Shown: positions 22,969-35,009 of the stretch, in pieces
How positions within the stretch are numbered: the first letter of the stretch is position 1
How the letters are laid out: every line of letters begins with the position of its first letter
Source of the DNA: Ascochyta rabiei
Taxonomy: Eukaryota > Ascomycota > Dothideomycetes > Pleosporales > Didymellaceae
Direction of reading: 5' to 3'
DNA: 64,000 nucleotides
Assembly: GCF_004011695.2 (NCBI RefSeq)
Contig: NC_082416.1
Span: 1,488,001 to 1,552,000, forward strand
Position numbers and translations under genes: made by a program
The notes under the pieces: generated by a model
The model's database searches: none
What the model was told of the DNA's origin: nothing
What the model saw: the letters and a program-made list of their open reading frames with translations, nothing else

Positions 22969-25506
22969 ATGGCACGTCTCCGACGATGCCTATTTGTAGC
23001 ACTGAGTCTCATTGGGCCGTCTTATCAGAAAGACCCCATTGTCGACTTGTAAGTAGTCATTTTCTAGTGTTGTGTGGTTTGAGACCGATCAGTCAATACA
23101 CCGACGCTCCCGGCATCTCCAACGCCCTCGCTTTTGGCGCTGACGTCCCCACAGCTGTCGACGATGGGCCCACCAAACTGCACAGGTCGACGGGAGGTTG
23201 TACATTGACGGCGGAATGGTAGACTGGAATCCGGAGAGCATGAACTACACAAGTGAGGCAGCGCACATCTTCGGGATCTGCTGATACTAATCTTCGTCTA
23301 GACACATGGCTACTTTTTAGCGATCTCAACGCCTCAACGCTAGGGCTCGGCCAGCCTCCGCAATACGCAAATCTTTCCAAGCCTTCTGACATTCCGAGTG
23401 TCTCTGGGGGCATACTTTGGCCCGACGAAGCCAACAAGTGCTTCTACCAATTTGGGGGAGAGTTTACAGCTGGACTGCCCAGCGAATTCAGCATGCACAC
23501 CTACGACGTGGTCCTCGACCAGTGGAATCTGACTGGGAACAAGGCGGCTGGTGTCTTCACCACGCAGCGAGCAGCTTATGGCGGCGGCACACATATCGAG
23601 GGCTTGGGCTTAGGATTCTACTTGGGAGGGTGGATGAGCAACCAGACAAGTCCGGACTGGACTGGCCCTGCGGTCGCGACCGCTGACCTGATTCGCTTCG
23701 AGTACAGCACGGGGCTTCTCTACAACACTAGCGGGCCCGAAGACAACGTGGGAAGAGCAGAGGGACAGATGGTCTACCTGCCAGTGTCGGATAGTGGTGT
23801 GCTTGTTTACTTTGGTGGCATTGAAGATCAGCATCAGAATGGAACCGCCGCACCGGTAAGTTGCACCAAACGAATACGGCTGATGCATGAGCTTTCACTG
23901 ACGCGCTTCTCTCAGGCAAATATGAGTGTATGCGTAGGACCCGGCACTACAATCGTTGTGTTCGTAGCTAACCCAGGACAGAACATCCATATCTACGATG
24001 TTGCCTCGTCAAAGTGGTACACCCAGACTGCCTCTGGTAGCATACCTGAGGCGCGCCGGCAGTTTTGCGCAGGCGTCACCTGGGCTGACGACCAGTCCTC
24101 ATACAACGTGTGAGTACGTCCAGGCTGTTGCAGACTCGGTCACCACTGATCACGAAGCAGTTACTTGTATGGCGGACATGGCTTCGGAGACTCGCCCGGT
24201 TTCGATGATGCCTACATCCTTACGATCCCATCTTTCACGTGGATAAAGGTGTTTCCCACCGCGAACAATACTGCAGAGTACCCTCACGGGGGTTGTAGCG
24301 CAAATGTGGTGACCAGAGACCAGATGCTGATCATTGGGGGCTGGTTTCCTGAATCTGACCAATGCGACTCACCCCAGATACAAGGCCAGCATTTAATGAA
24401 TTTAGGGTTCAATGGAGAAAAGCAAGCCTTGTGGGACAAATATGATCCATCGCTTTCCACCTACTCTGTGCCAACACCGGTCATTTCTGCAATTGGCGGA
24501 GGGTAGGTCCTGCAGCTCCTATGTCTGAACGACGAACCGCTAACCATGCCGCAGGCCTACTGGTGGAGCTACAGTAACAGCCCCAGTGTCGTGGGACAAC
24601 CCTGATTTAGCCGTGTACTACTCACTAAAGGCTCCTTCTGTGTCTCGAACAGCAACGCGCATTCTGCCTTCAAGGAGCGGCACTTCATCGCCTCAAGGTT
24701 CAAACAAAGTTAAAGTGGGTGCAATTGCGGGCGGCATTGTGGGAGGCCTTGCTGCACTCATTGCTATACTGAGCCTCATACTGTTCTGTCTGCATCGCCG
24801 GAAGAAGACCGAAAAGAGGAAGGACGGACAGGTATTCGAACTGCCAGCTCCAGTCGAGCTGGGAGTCACTACACCAGCACAAGAGATGCCAGCGTATAAC
24901 ATGGGCAAGTACATACCACTGGATCAGCAGCAGGAACACACGTCTCTCTACTCTGGGGCGACGTTACCACACTCGCCTCACTCGCTCTATGCACAGCAGT
25001 CAACCACGTCGGCGTCGCCACCCCATTCCACTCCCTATGGCTCTCCGCATAATGCTAGCTATGCACAGCCAGCATATCCTCCAAACACGCATTCCCGATC
25101 GCCAAATTGGGAGCAAGCACAGTACTCTTCCACTGTAGACTCGTGGCATTCACAACAAGGCCAGTTTTCGCCAGCGTTAGCTTCTCATCTCCCGTATGCT
25201 CCACCACAAGAAGCGCAGCTCTATTATCCACCTCCGCGAGAGCCAACCTATCACGCAACGACTAGCCATCCAGCCGGTGATGGCAATCGTACACTTGTGC
25301 AACACGACGACAAGGCATCTCCGTCGCCGCAACCGATCAGCACGATGCCCACACCCACACAGTTCTATGCCCAACCTGTTCCGGTAGATGGTCAAGCCAA
25401 GCCAGGATACGTACAGGCACTGCCCAACGAGGGGATGTACGGAGACAGTCTGGAGCCTCAAAGACGGCCAAAATACGGGCGATTTGTCGAGGTGGATCAT
25501 ACATAG
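22969..25506 (+). CDS. Kelch-repeat ectodomain, single-pass membrane protein
   Basis: Predicted 739 residues from six exons: 22969-23048, 23155-23252, 23302-23855, 23916-24109, 24161-24502, 24555-25506. The N-terminus is a signal peptide (MARLRRCLFVALSLIGPSY). The next 420 or so residues look like a Kelch/galactose-oxidase-type beta propeller: RRWAHQTAQVDGRLYIDGG, YQFGGEF, GGGTHIEG, LVYFGGIEDQ, SSKWYTQTASG, YLYGGHGFGD and DQMLIIGGWFP all show the Gly-Gly and Tyr/Trp pattern. A single TM helix near residues 476-500 (GAIAGGIVGGLAALIAILSLILFCL) is followed by HRRKK and a 240-residue Pro/Ser/Tyr/Gln-rich cytoplasmic tail. The third intron (23856-23915, 60 nt) is in frame and stop-free. Role unknown; the architecture is that of fungal cell-surface or polarity proteins. 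Confidence 0.88.
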
Positions 25507-25532
25507 ATGGACGATTCTACGAGTGCATAGAC

Positions 25533-25604
25533 GGTGTTTTGTACGGTGTTTTGTACGGTGTCTTATACGGAGTCTTATACGGAGTCTTATACGGAGTTTT
25601 ATGC
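25533..25604. repeat. 12-bp minisatellite, six units
   Basis: Six consecutive 12-bp units drifting from GGTGTTTTGTAC through GGAGTCTTATAC to GGAGTTTTATGC, starting 27 bp after the Kelch stop codon, so probably inside its 3' UTR. Confidence 0.9.
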
Positions 25605-26057
25605 AGAGTCTGGATTGTGCCACGTTGAATGGTACCCAACGCTCAGTCACAAATGTCGATGCAACGTGCGGTGAAAAGCATTATTAATATTGTGGGACTC
25701 TGTGAAATCTTGAAGAGGTGCGGTGAGTTTACAGCCTCGAGCGTGGGTCTGGTGTGATGTTAGCGTCTAGCTGTTCTCGGACGAGCCAGCTCGAGCGCGA
25801 CTCTCTTCAACACGCCAACCCACGCCAGTCCACGCAAAGCTTTGAGACGACAAGCAGCCAGCTGCACCGCTTCGCATCAAACTCGCTCTGCCAAGCTTGC
25901 CCCTCCTCTCATCGTGATCCAACGCACCAACTGCCCTCATCGTCATCGTCGGTGCCCGCACCTTCGCTCCGCCGCCGACGTGCCCCACCATTGTCTTCTT
26001 GCACCTCTCTGTGCAGGCACCCAACCCACGCGCGTCAGCTTCGCACCGCACCGCACC

Positions 26058-26135
26058 ACACCGACCACGACCACGACCACGGCCACGACCACGACCACGA
26101 CCACGGCCACGACCACGACCACGACTACAACCACG
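26058..26135. repeat. CACGAC hexamer array upstream of CRM1
   Basis: About twelve hexamers of CACGAC/CACGGC type ending roughly 90 bp before the CRM1 start codon, so likely in its promoter or 5' UTR. Confidence 0.9.
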
Positions 26136-26226
26136 AAACAGCCCACGGCTGCTGCAGAGCTTCTTGGTGCCGCCAACACATCATCTAACCGAATAGGGAG
26201 CTGTTCCCTGCGCGAAGCAGCCCGTC

Positions 26227-29200
26227 ATGTCCTTGTCTATTGAAGAGCTTGACGCCACAGTGCGCGCCTTCTACGAGGGTCGCGGCGATACAGTATGTTG
26301 CCACGCTGCCTCGCGCTGCCCACACGATAGTTTGGAAGCTGACCGCCGACTCTTTGCAGCAAAAACAAGCGCAGGCGACGCTGAACCAGGTAGGGCTGCA
26401 CTTCCCCCCAAGTACGCCGGCCGCTTGATCCGCTAACAAAGCAACAGTTCAAAGAGAACCCAGATGCTTGGCTCCTCGTCGATAAGATCCTCTCGGACGC
26501 GCAGTATCCACAGACCAAGTGTATGTATCCGTTGTCTGGAGCGAGACGCTTGGTATTGTCACTAACGCATGGTAGACCTCGGCCTGCAGGTGCTTGACAA
26601 TGTAATCATGACAAGATGGAAGGTCCTTCCCCGCGACCAGTGTCAAGGTCTGTCGCGCACACAAGGAAACGATGGGCTCCGCTGACACCTGCAGGCATTC
26701 GCAACTTCATCGTCAACTTCATCATCCAGCTGTCAAACGACGACGACCGCCGCCGCTCCGAACGCACCTTGCTCAACAAGCTGAACCTCGTCCTCGTCTC
26801 CGTACTGAAGCAAGAGTGGCCCCACAACTGGCCGACATTCATAAACGAGATCATCTCATCGTGCCACAGCGGGCTGGGTATCTGCGAAAACAACATGGTC
26901 ATTCTGAGACTTCTCTCAGAAGAAGTCTTCGACTATTCGGAAGAGCAGATGACATCGACGAAGCGCAGGGAGCTCAAGCAGAGCATGTGCGATGAGTTCA
27001 CCTCCATCTACCAGCTTTGTTCCGAGGTCCTGCGCACAGCAACCGAAGCCTCCCTCATCAAGGCCACCCTCGAGACATTGCTGCGCTTCCTCAACTGGAT
27101 TCCTCTGGGCTACATCTTCGAGACGCCCCCTAGCGGCCAGAGCCTTATCGAGACTCTGCGCAGCCGATTCCTCGAAGTGCCCGAGTTCCGCAACATAACA
27201 TTGAAGTGCTTGACTGAGATCGCAGGCCTCCACACCGAGCCTGCCTACGACGACAAGCTTGTCCAGATGTTCACAGAAACTCTGACTGCCATCTCAAAGA
27301 TCATCCCCTTGTCACTGGATCTCAAGCAAACGTACGCATCGAGCAACAGCAGAGACCAGGAATTCGTGCTCAACCTTGCACTCTTCCTGACCAACTTCTT
27401 CACGTCGCACTTGGCTGTTATCGAGAACCTCATGAACAAGGACTTTCTCACCCACGGCCACTTCTATCTCATTCGCATCAGCCAGATCGACGATCGTGAG
27501 ATCTTCAAGATCTGCCTAGAGTACTGGACGAAACTTGTCTCCGAGCTCTATGATGAGATGCAGGCACTTCCGATCACCGACATGAACCCTCTCCTGAACA
27601 TGGGCATCACCACCAGCGGCAATCGTGACCCCTCGATGATGGCGAACTACCCTCTGCGGAAGAACAAGTATACCGAGATCTTGTCCAACCTACGAACGGT
27701 GATGATTGAGAAGATGGTCAGGCCGGAGGAAGTGCTCATTGTTGAGAACGATGAGGGTGAAATCGTGCGCGAGTTTGTCAAGGAGAGCGACACAATCCAG
27801 CTCTACAAGTCCACTCGCGAGTGCTTGGTCTTCCTGACGCATTTGGATGTTAACGACACCGAACAGATCATGTCCGAGAAGCTGGCACGCCAAGTCGATG
27901 GCTCAGAGTGGTCATGGGCAAACTGCAACACTCTTTGCTGGGCCATTGGTTCCATTTCCGGTGCTATGAACGAGGAGACAGAAAAGAGGTTCCTGGTCAC
28001 GGTCATCAAGGATCTCCTCGGTCTCACGGAGATGAAACGAGGAAAAGACAACAAGGCCGTCGTCGCGAGCAACATCATGTACATCGTTGGCCAGTACCCA
28101 CGCTTCCTCAAGGCCCACTGGAAGTTCCTCAAGACTGTGGTCAACAAGCTTTTCGAGTTCATGCACGAGACACACGAGGGCGTTCAGGACATGGCTTGCG
28201 ACACATTCATCAAGATTGCGAACAAGTGTCGGCGACACTTTGTTGCACTCCAACCCGGCGAGAACGAACCGTTCATCGATGAGATTGTACGAAACCTGCG
28301 AAAGATTACTGCAGATCTCTCTCCTCAACAAGTGCACACATTCTACGAGGCTTGCGGGTACATGATCAGCGCACAGGGACAAAAAGGGATGCAGGAGCGT
28401 TTGATCCACGACCTGATGGCGCTCCCCAATTCAGCTGTAAGTTTCCTGGTCGCGCGCCGCTGAAGACTACTGACCCAACACAGTGGGACAACATTATCGC
28501 CCAAGCCAACCAGAACCCTGCCTGCTTGCAAGATTCCGAGGTCATCAAGATCGTCGGCAACATTATGAAGACCAACGTCGCAGCCTGCGGTTCGATCGGA
28601 TCCTACTTCTACCCTCAGATCGGGCGGATATACTTCGACATGCTGACAATGTACCGCGCCAGCTCGCAGCTGATTGACGAGGCTGTTCAGCGTGAAGGCA
28701 ACATTGCGACCAAGATGCCCAAGGTTCGCGGTCTGCGCACGATCAAGAAGGAGATTCTCAAGCTCATCAACACGTATGTTGAAAAGGCCGACGACCTCGA
28801 GATGATCCACAACAACATTGTGCCCAAGCTGCTCGAGGCTGTTTTGATTGACTACAAAAACAACGTGCCCGATGCTCGCGAGGCCGAGGTACTGAACGTC
28901 ATGACGACGATCATCAACAAGCTACATGTACGTTGGACACCCAAAACGAGCAAACACTTTGTCGGTCTCGCTCCACCAGGAACGAGTCGCATGCTAACAT
29001 TGGACAGAGCATGATGGAGGATCAGATCATCAACATCATGGACAGCGTCTTCGAATGCACGCTTGACATGATCAACAAGGACTTCTCCGAATACCCAGAG
29101 CACCGCGTCGAGTTCTTCAAGCTCCTCCGGACCATCAACCTGCGCTGCTTCCCGGCTCTGCTTCGTCTAGATGCCCGCTCGTTCAAGTTTGTGATTGACT

Positions 29201-29799
29201 CTTGCATGTGGGCCAGCAAGCACGACAACCGCGAAGTCGAGAGCGCCGGTCTTTCCATGTGCTTCGAGCTCGTCTCCAACATGTCTGAGACGGACCAGCA
29301 GACGTGCAACGCATTCTTCCAAACCTTCTTCACAACCATCCTGCAGGATGTCTTCTTCGTCGTTACGGACAGCGATCACAAGGCTGGCTTCAAGTCGCAA
29401 GCTATGCTGTTGGCGAAGATGTTCTGGCTCGTCGATTCAGACAAGCTCCAAGGTCCCATCTACACTTCCCCAGACATGGCCCCAGCGGGCACACCGAACC
29501 GTGAGTTCCTGCGAAACTTTGTTGGCAATCTGTTGGCAACCGCCTTCCCCAACCTTCAGACGGCGCAAATCGCATCGTTCATTGACGGACTCTTCGCCAC
29601 CAACTCGGATCTGAACCGGTTCAAGGTCATCCTGCGTGACTTCCTCATCTCGCTGAAGGAATTCTCGGGTGACAATGCAGAGCTGTTTGCAGAGGAGCGC
29701 GAGCAGGCTGCCACACAAGCGAAGAACGAGGAGCGCGAGCGTGCGTTGAAGGTCGGCGGTCTTCTCAAGCCTTCGGAGATGGACGATGATGAGTTGTGA
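26227..29799 (+). CDS. CRM1: Exportin-1 / CRM1 nuclear export receptor
   Basis: Karyopherin that binds leucine-rich nuclear export signals together with Ran-GTP and passes through nuclear pores. Seven exons (26227-26292, 26360-26389, 26448-26520, 26576-26647, 26695-28436, 28484-28927, 29008-29799) give 1072 residues, the usual length. Recognisable blocks are the importin-beta N-terminal region ([22 protein letters not shown]), the Xpo1 domain ([15 protein letters not shown] and [13 protein letters not shown]), the nearly invariant [43 protein letters not shown], and the C-terminal HEAT region ([22 protein letters not shown]). The residue that leptomycin B alkylates in human (Cys528) is Thr525 here (GLTEMKRG), as in budding yeast. 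The start ATG gives the conserved [15 protein letters not shown]-terminus. Confidence 0.97.
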
Positions 29800-30065
29800 C
29801 ACGACGTTGAATTGGACGCGAACATAGCGACACGCACGCCTTTCGATCGCGACTCTGCCTCGACCCAAGCAGCCCACTCGAACAGCGCCGACGACTGGTG
29901 GGCCGACTGTTTGTAGCGCAGAAGGGAGGAAACAGGTGACGGTTTCTGTACATTTGGAGAGGCGACCATGTGGTTGCGTAGCGTTCTTGATTTCCCAGCA
30001 ATCGTGCTCTCAGATGTAGCGGTCTTATACCCATTAGACCCTTTTGTTCTCGTTTGGCATGCAGC

Positions 30066-30107
30066 GGATGGCGGATGGCGAATGGCGGATGGCGGATGGC
30101 GGATAGC
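30066..30107. repeat. GGATGGC heptamer array, six units
   Basis: Six 7-bp units, four perfect and two with G-to-A changes (GAATGGC, GGATAGC). Confidence 0.9.
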
Positions 30108-30460
30108 GGGATGGGAGGACTGGCATTGGTTTGCATAAATGATAAGAGCACAGGAAAGGGAGAGGGGATGGACGTTGCAGGTAGGGCATTCTAGATGGCT
30201 GCCTGCGGACGATGGGTCCAATGCAACCGAAACAAGTCCATTGACGTTGGCTCGCCCTTCCTGCGGTTGATGTCCATGCATAGTGGGACGGCCCGCTACG
30301 TGATGTCGTGATGGTCATGCCGGTAAGCGTGGGCAGCATGTCGGTACTTGAAGCCGTCAGGTTGCGCAGCCAATGGTACTTGCATAGTGACTTGAGAATC
30401 TGTAACCTCGATTGTGGAGCTCTGGAGCCCTCGTGCGTGTTAGGCGGCCCACGGTGCACG

Positions 30461-30495
30461 GCATGGGGCATGGGGCATGGGGCATGGGGCATGGG
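30461..30495. repeat. GCATGGG heptamer array, five units
   Basis: Five perfect 7-bp units. A shorter three-unit CGAGAGT array lies at 30571-30591. Confidence 0.9.
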
Positions 30496-31500
30496 ATCGG
30501 GCTTCCGCCGATGGCATCGTGCTGTCCAGTCCGTCTTTCTACCGCGCCAGCCTGCTCAGGAGTCAAGATTCGAGAGTCGAGAGTCGAGAGTCCAGCGTCG
30601 GGGCTTGGGACCCATCGGACTACAGACACGGTTACAGTCGTGGTGGGCCTGACGTCGTGCGTGCAGAATGGCAAAGGCTTCTCTCGACGGCGCGCGCTGC
30701 GGATGGAGGCTAGCGGTTGCCCTTTGCAGCCTCTGCGCCACAGGCGGTCCTTACGTAACACAGCACGCGGCGCCGCGAAGAGGATGGTCGAGAAGCGCAC
30801 AACGCGCTCGGCAGCTGCAATTGGCGTGGACGGCCAGGCGCTTCCTCTACCGCATCTCGCTTCGAGCGCAGCGGAACCGTGCATGCGTAGGCCCTGTCCC
30901 TGCGCGGTGGGTTCGAAGGATCTCTCTGGAGTCTCTGTGCGGTCCTCTGCGAGCGCGCCCGAGCCCCGTGCTGGTACCTCGGCCTCCCATTGGCCGTTTG
31001 CGGCATGCACTCCAACGACTGCGTGAACACCATCTCAGCGGGCAGCCTGCACAACCTCGTGGCCCTCTTATAATGTACCGCCGGCACCACAGCAGAGCCT
31101 GGCCCCTCATTCGCCGTCTGCCAGATCTCAGCTAATCCCGTTGGTGCCACCAGCACCACGCGAGCCTCTGGACAGCGCCGGCCGACCCAAGGCGGCACCC
31201 TGCTGCAAGCTCGGGACGACTTCACTTCTTGAATCTTCTACCAACTACGCACGTCCGCCTGTCTGCCGGCGTCCAAGAGCCTCATCGTGCTCACCGCGAA
31301 GTCTTTGCTTTTGCCCACCCCCCCCTGCCGCATAGGCGTCTGCCGACACCCGTATCCTCACACGTTTGCCCATTACTCACCCTGTATGGGCAGATCTGCA
31401 GCCAGACCCATACCAGGATTTCCTCGCTTGTGCTGTACACGCGCATCGCCCTTGAAGCCTCGGAAACACCGCTGCTCAATTATCTCCTGCGGCTACCACC

Positions 31501-34500
31501 ATGTATGTCGCGCCCCTCCCATGGAGACCCTTCAACTCCGCCCCCGTGCTGTCGTCAGGAAGACGGCCTCGAGCATCAGCTTGGCCTCCAGAGACGAGAC
31601 TACTGACTCGGCGCGCTTCTCTAGGAAGTTCGGCAAGCACATCCAGAAGCGGCAACTCGAGATTCCAGAGTATGCCGCCAGCTTCGTCGACTACAAGGCA
31701 CTCAAGAAGGTGAACGGGAGCCGGGTAGAATCGCCGTGTATGCCTGCTAATCTGGCTGTAGCTCATCAAGAAGCTCAGTAGTACGCCCGTGATACCTGCC
31801 CTCGGCGACAGTAGCTATGGACACGAGACACTAGATCCACAAACGTCATTGCAGGCGAACAAGGCCACCTTTTTCTTCCGAGTGGTATGCATCCGTTGTA
31901 TCTTGCGCTTGACACGTTGCTTATGGATCCCTTCAGGAGCGCGAGTTGGAGAAGGTCAACACCTTCTACCTACAGAAAGAGGCCGAGTTGCGTCTGCGGC
32001 TAACCACCCTGCTGGACAAGAAGCGGGTCATGCAGCAGCATCCACAATCCGTCTCCAAGACATCTTCGCGTTACGTTGCGCTCGAAGAAGGCCTAAAGCA
32101 GTTTAGCACAGATCTCAACAAGCTGGAGGTGATTGGTCTCCGAATCCGTGGGTTGTGGAGCTAACCTGTACTAGCAATTTGTCGAAGTGAACGAGACTGC
32201 CTTCTCAAAGATCCTGAAGAAGGTTTGTGTCCCCCCCTCCCACAACAACACCAGGCCAACAGCTAACATGCATAGTGGGACAAAACATCAAAGGTCTGCT
32301 GTCGCTCGCACACACTCCGGAAGTGAATGGTTGCTGATCAAGTCCTAGTCTCGAGAAAAGCAGCTCTATCTGTCCAGGGCTGTGGAGGTGCAGCCATGCT
32401 TCAACCGCGAAGTCATCAGCACCCTGTCCGATCAAGCGACACAAGCAATTCTCGACTTCTCTGGGTGGGCAGAGGGCGAAGGAGTACACGCACCACAACC
32501 GACCGCGGAGCCAAGAATATTCGAACCTCTCATCGAGGCGAATCTCGAGCTCGACAACCAGTTCATCCAAGCTATCAATCTGTCCAACACAGCGAAGATT
32601 CAAGAATGCCTCACTCGATTGTCGAACCTACCCGACGCAAGGGAGCACGTCTCGCGGGCCTTCCTGAGCACAGTAGCAGAGGCGCCGGAAGCAGCGTTGC
32701 AAATCGTGCTCAGCTCAAATCTTGTCAACCTGAACCAAGAGGATGAGATCAATGAGCGCAACTGCCTTCACAAAGCGGCTATCAGTGGACGGCTCGAGAT
32801 TGTCCGTCTCGGTCTGTCGAGTAATATTGACGTACACGCAACAGACGTGTACGGGCGGATACCTCTGCACTACGCGTCTATGCACGGTTACGTCGAGCTT
32901 GTCCAAGCATTGATTGACGCCGCTCCGGACACGGTAAACTTCCGCGACCAGGACAGCTTCACACCACTGATTCACGCAATTGTGCGCTCACAGCTACCAT
33001 GTGTGCAAATACTCCTGGCGAGAGGCGCTGATATGAGTCGCATCGGTCCGGGCGAGCACATCCCGCTGAATCTTTGTTGTCAGTACGCCTCGCTGGACAT
33101 TATGGAGCTGCTCCTCCAGCGGTCAGGCGAGATGCTTCCAGATGCGGAGGGTTTGTATCCACAACATCTTGTAGCTCGCTCCGGGAAGACGCCCCAGATG
33201 CTACTTTTGCTACAGAAATATGGAGCCGATCTGAACCAGCCGGATAAACTCTATCAGTGGACGCCACTGTTCCACGCAGCAAGCGAAGGGCATGTGGAGT
33301 GTCTCAAGACGCTGCTCGAATGCCGAGTGGACGTGGACATTGTGGATGAGAAGAGCTTGTCCGCCATGTACTACGCAACCTGGGAAGGGCATCTGGAATG
33401 CATGAGGCTCCTCGCATCTGTGGGTCGCGGAGTGGGCTTGAAGACACAGAACCAGGTGTCGCCGCGAATAGACACTCTACAGCCGATGTCCAGTTCAGCA
33501 CCTGGTCCAATGGACCTCGAGTTGGGCGATCCAGACGGTATCCCCGAGTTCATCCTCCCACCACCGATAATACCCTTCCGCAGGTACGGCCATAACTTCC
33601 TGGACACGAAGACGTTCGTAGTGATCAGCTTTGAGAAGGCTGGGAAGGACGCGATACGGTTCTACAACGATCAAAAGTACCCAGCAGCACGGCTCACAAT
33701 ATCGTCGAAGAGCTCCGACCTCATACCCAGAAACATACTCCTACCCGTTCAGGACGAGTTCAAGGTGATTTCGTTCCAGATTGAAAACCTGGAGGCGTTC
33801 TCCATTGACTTTGATGTGTATCCGACGATTGGATCAAAGGTCATTGCGCGTAGTGTAGCCTCTCGCAAGGTTTTCACGGAACGATCGAAGAGCACTGGGA
33901 GATGGCATTTGGAGCTCTTCGATCCTCGGTTACGAGCCATTGGACAGATCGCGTTTGACTTCCAGGTTGTCAAGCCTTTCCACGGCATCCCATTGGAGAT
34001 CACGCACTTTGCTACTTACTGGAAGGCTACCAGCCAGGATGACAACCAACCTCACACCCTGATCACCGGCTCGAGTCTGTCTGGTGAATACGTGCGCCTA
34101 TTTGTGCAGCTCACAGCCGATGGGGTTCCGGTGCTGTATCCGAGGTGGAAGATCAATCACGCGGGTCTGGAGGTACCAGTCAATATCCTCACCTACTCAC
34201 AGCTCGCGGCCATTGGCGCACAACAAAACGCAACGACGGCGGCCCAGCTTTCGGGCTTGAAAAATGCCACTCCCAACGACATCTCTCACATATACCAGGC
34301 ACTGGCATCGTCCTTTATCACCCTGAAGGAGGCGCTGGCTCTGCTACCCGCCCACATCCACGTGGAATTGCATGTGCTGTTCCCGTCGAGACTCGATGAG
34401 GAACGACTCAAGCTTGGCCCTACACATGATATGAACGAGTTTGCGGACAAGATCCTGTCCGATGTGTTTGAGCATGCCAGAGCACTCCGGGAGCGGGGTG

Positions 34501-35009
34501 CAGGCGAGATTGACGGCACGCTACGAAGTGTGGTGTTTACTTCCTTCAACCAGGACATCTGCACGGTCATCAACTGGAAGCAGCCCAACTGTGAGTTTGG
34601 TTCGAGGTAGAATCGTCTGATCGACATGCTGACGGTGACAGATCCGGTATTCCTGTGCAACGAGCTCGGTGCAGACAGCGCGCAGTCCCCCTCCGGCCGA
34701 ACACATACGATACAGAGCAGCGGCCGCACGACGATATCGGTCAAGGAGGCGGTACAGATTGCGCGGGATAATAATTTCATGGGTCTGATTTGCAGCTCGC
34801 GCCTGCTCGACCTCGCTCCAGCGCTGATCGAGTCGATCAAGACGGCGGGCCTCGTGCTCGTTTCGGACATTACCGACTCGGTTGTGGACAACGGGACGGC
34901 AGGGAACCTGCACGTCGCGCAGCCCAGGAGACACAAGACGCCGGATGGGGTTGATGGGTTTTTGAGGGGGAACGGGGTGCTTTGCTTCAACGAGACGGTG
35001 GACATGTAG
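31501..35009 (+). CDS. PHO81: NUC-2/PHO81 phosphate-sensing CDK inhibitor (SPX-ankyrin-GDPD-like)
   Basis: Regulator of the phosphate starvation response that inhibits a PHO80/PHO85-type cyclin-CDK; named nuc-2 in Neurospora. Eight exons (31501-31502, 31625-31709, 31762-31884, 31937-32128, 32175-32222, 32276-32293, 32349-34590, 34642-35009) give 1025 residues. The first exon supplies only the A and T of the start codon; the G comes after a 122-nt intron, producing the conserved MKFGKHIQKRQLEIPEY start of the SPX domain. SPX spans about residues 1-195 with the KxxxK-type basic patches (ALKKLIKKLS). Ankyrin repeats run from about 290 to 500 (RNCLHKAAISGRLEIVRLG, GRIPLHYASMHGYVELVQAL, WTPLFHAASEGHVECLKTLL). 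The rest is the degenerate glycerophosphodiester-phosphodiesterase-like region. Exon 6 is an 18-nt microexon. Confidence 0.96.

Larger units (their letters stand above)
25507..26226. other. Intergenic region with two repeat arrays
   Basis: Holds the 3' flank of the Kelch gene, with a 12-bp array, and the 5' flank of CRM1, with a CACGAC array. No gene seen. Confidence 0.5.
29800..31500. other. Gene-free region rich in heptamer repeats
   Basis: About 1.7 kb between CRM1 and the phosphate regulator with no convincing gene on either strand. It contains three separate 7-bp arrays (30066-30107, 30461-30495, 30571-30591). The right part is the promoter and 5' UTR of NUC-2/PHO81. Confidence 0.5.
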
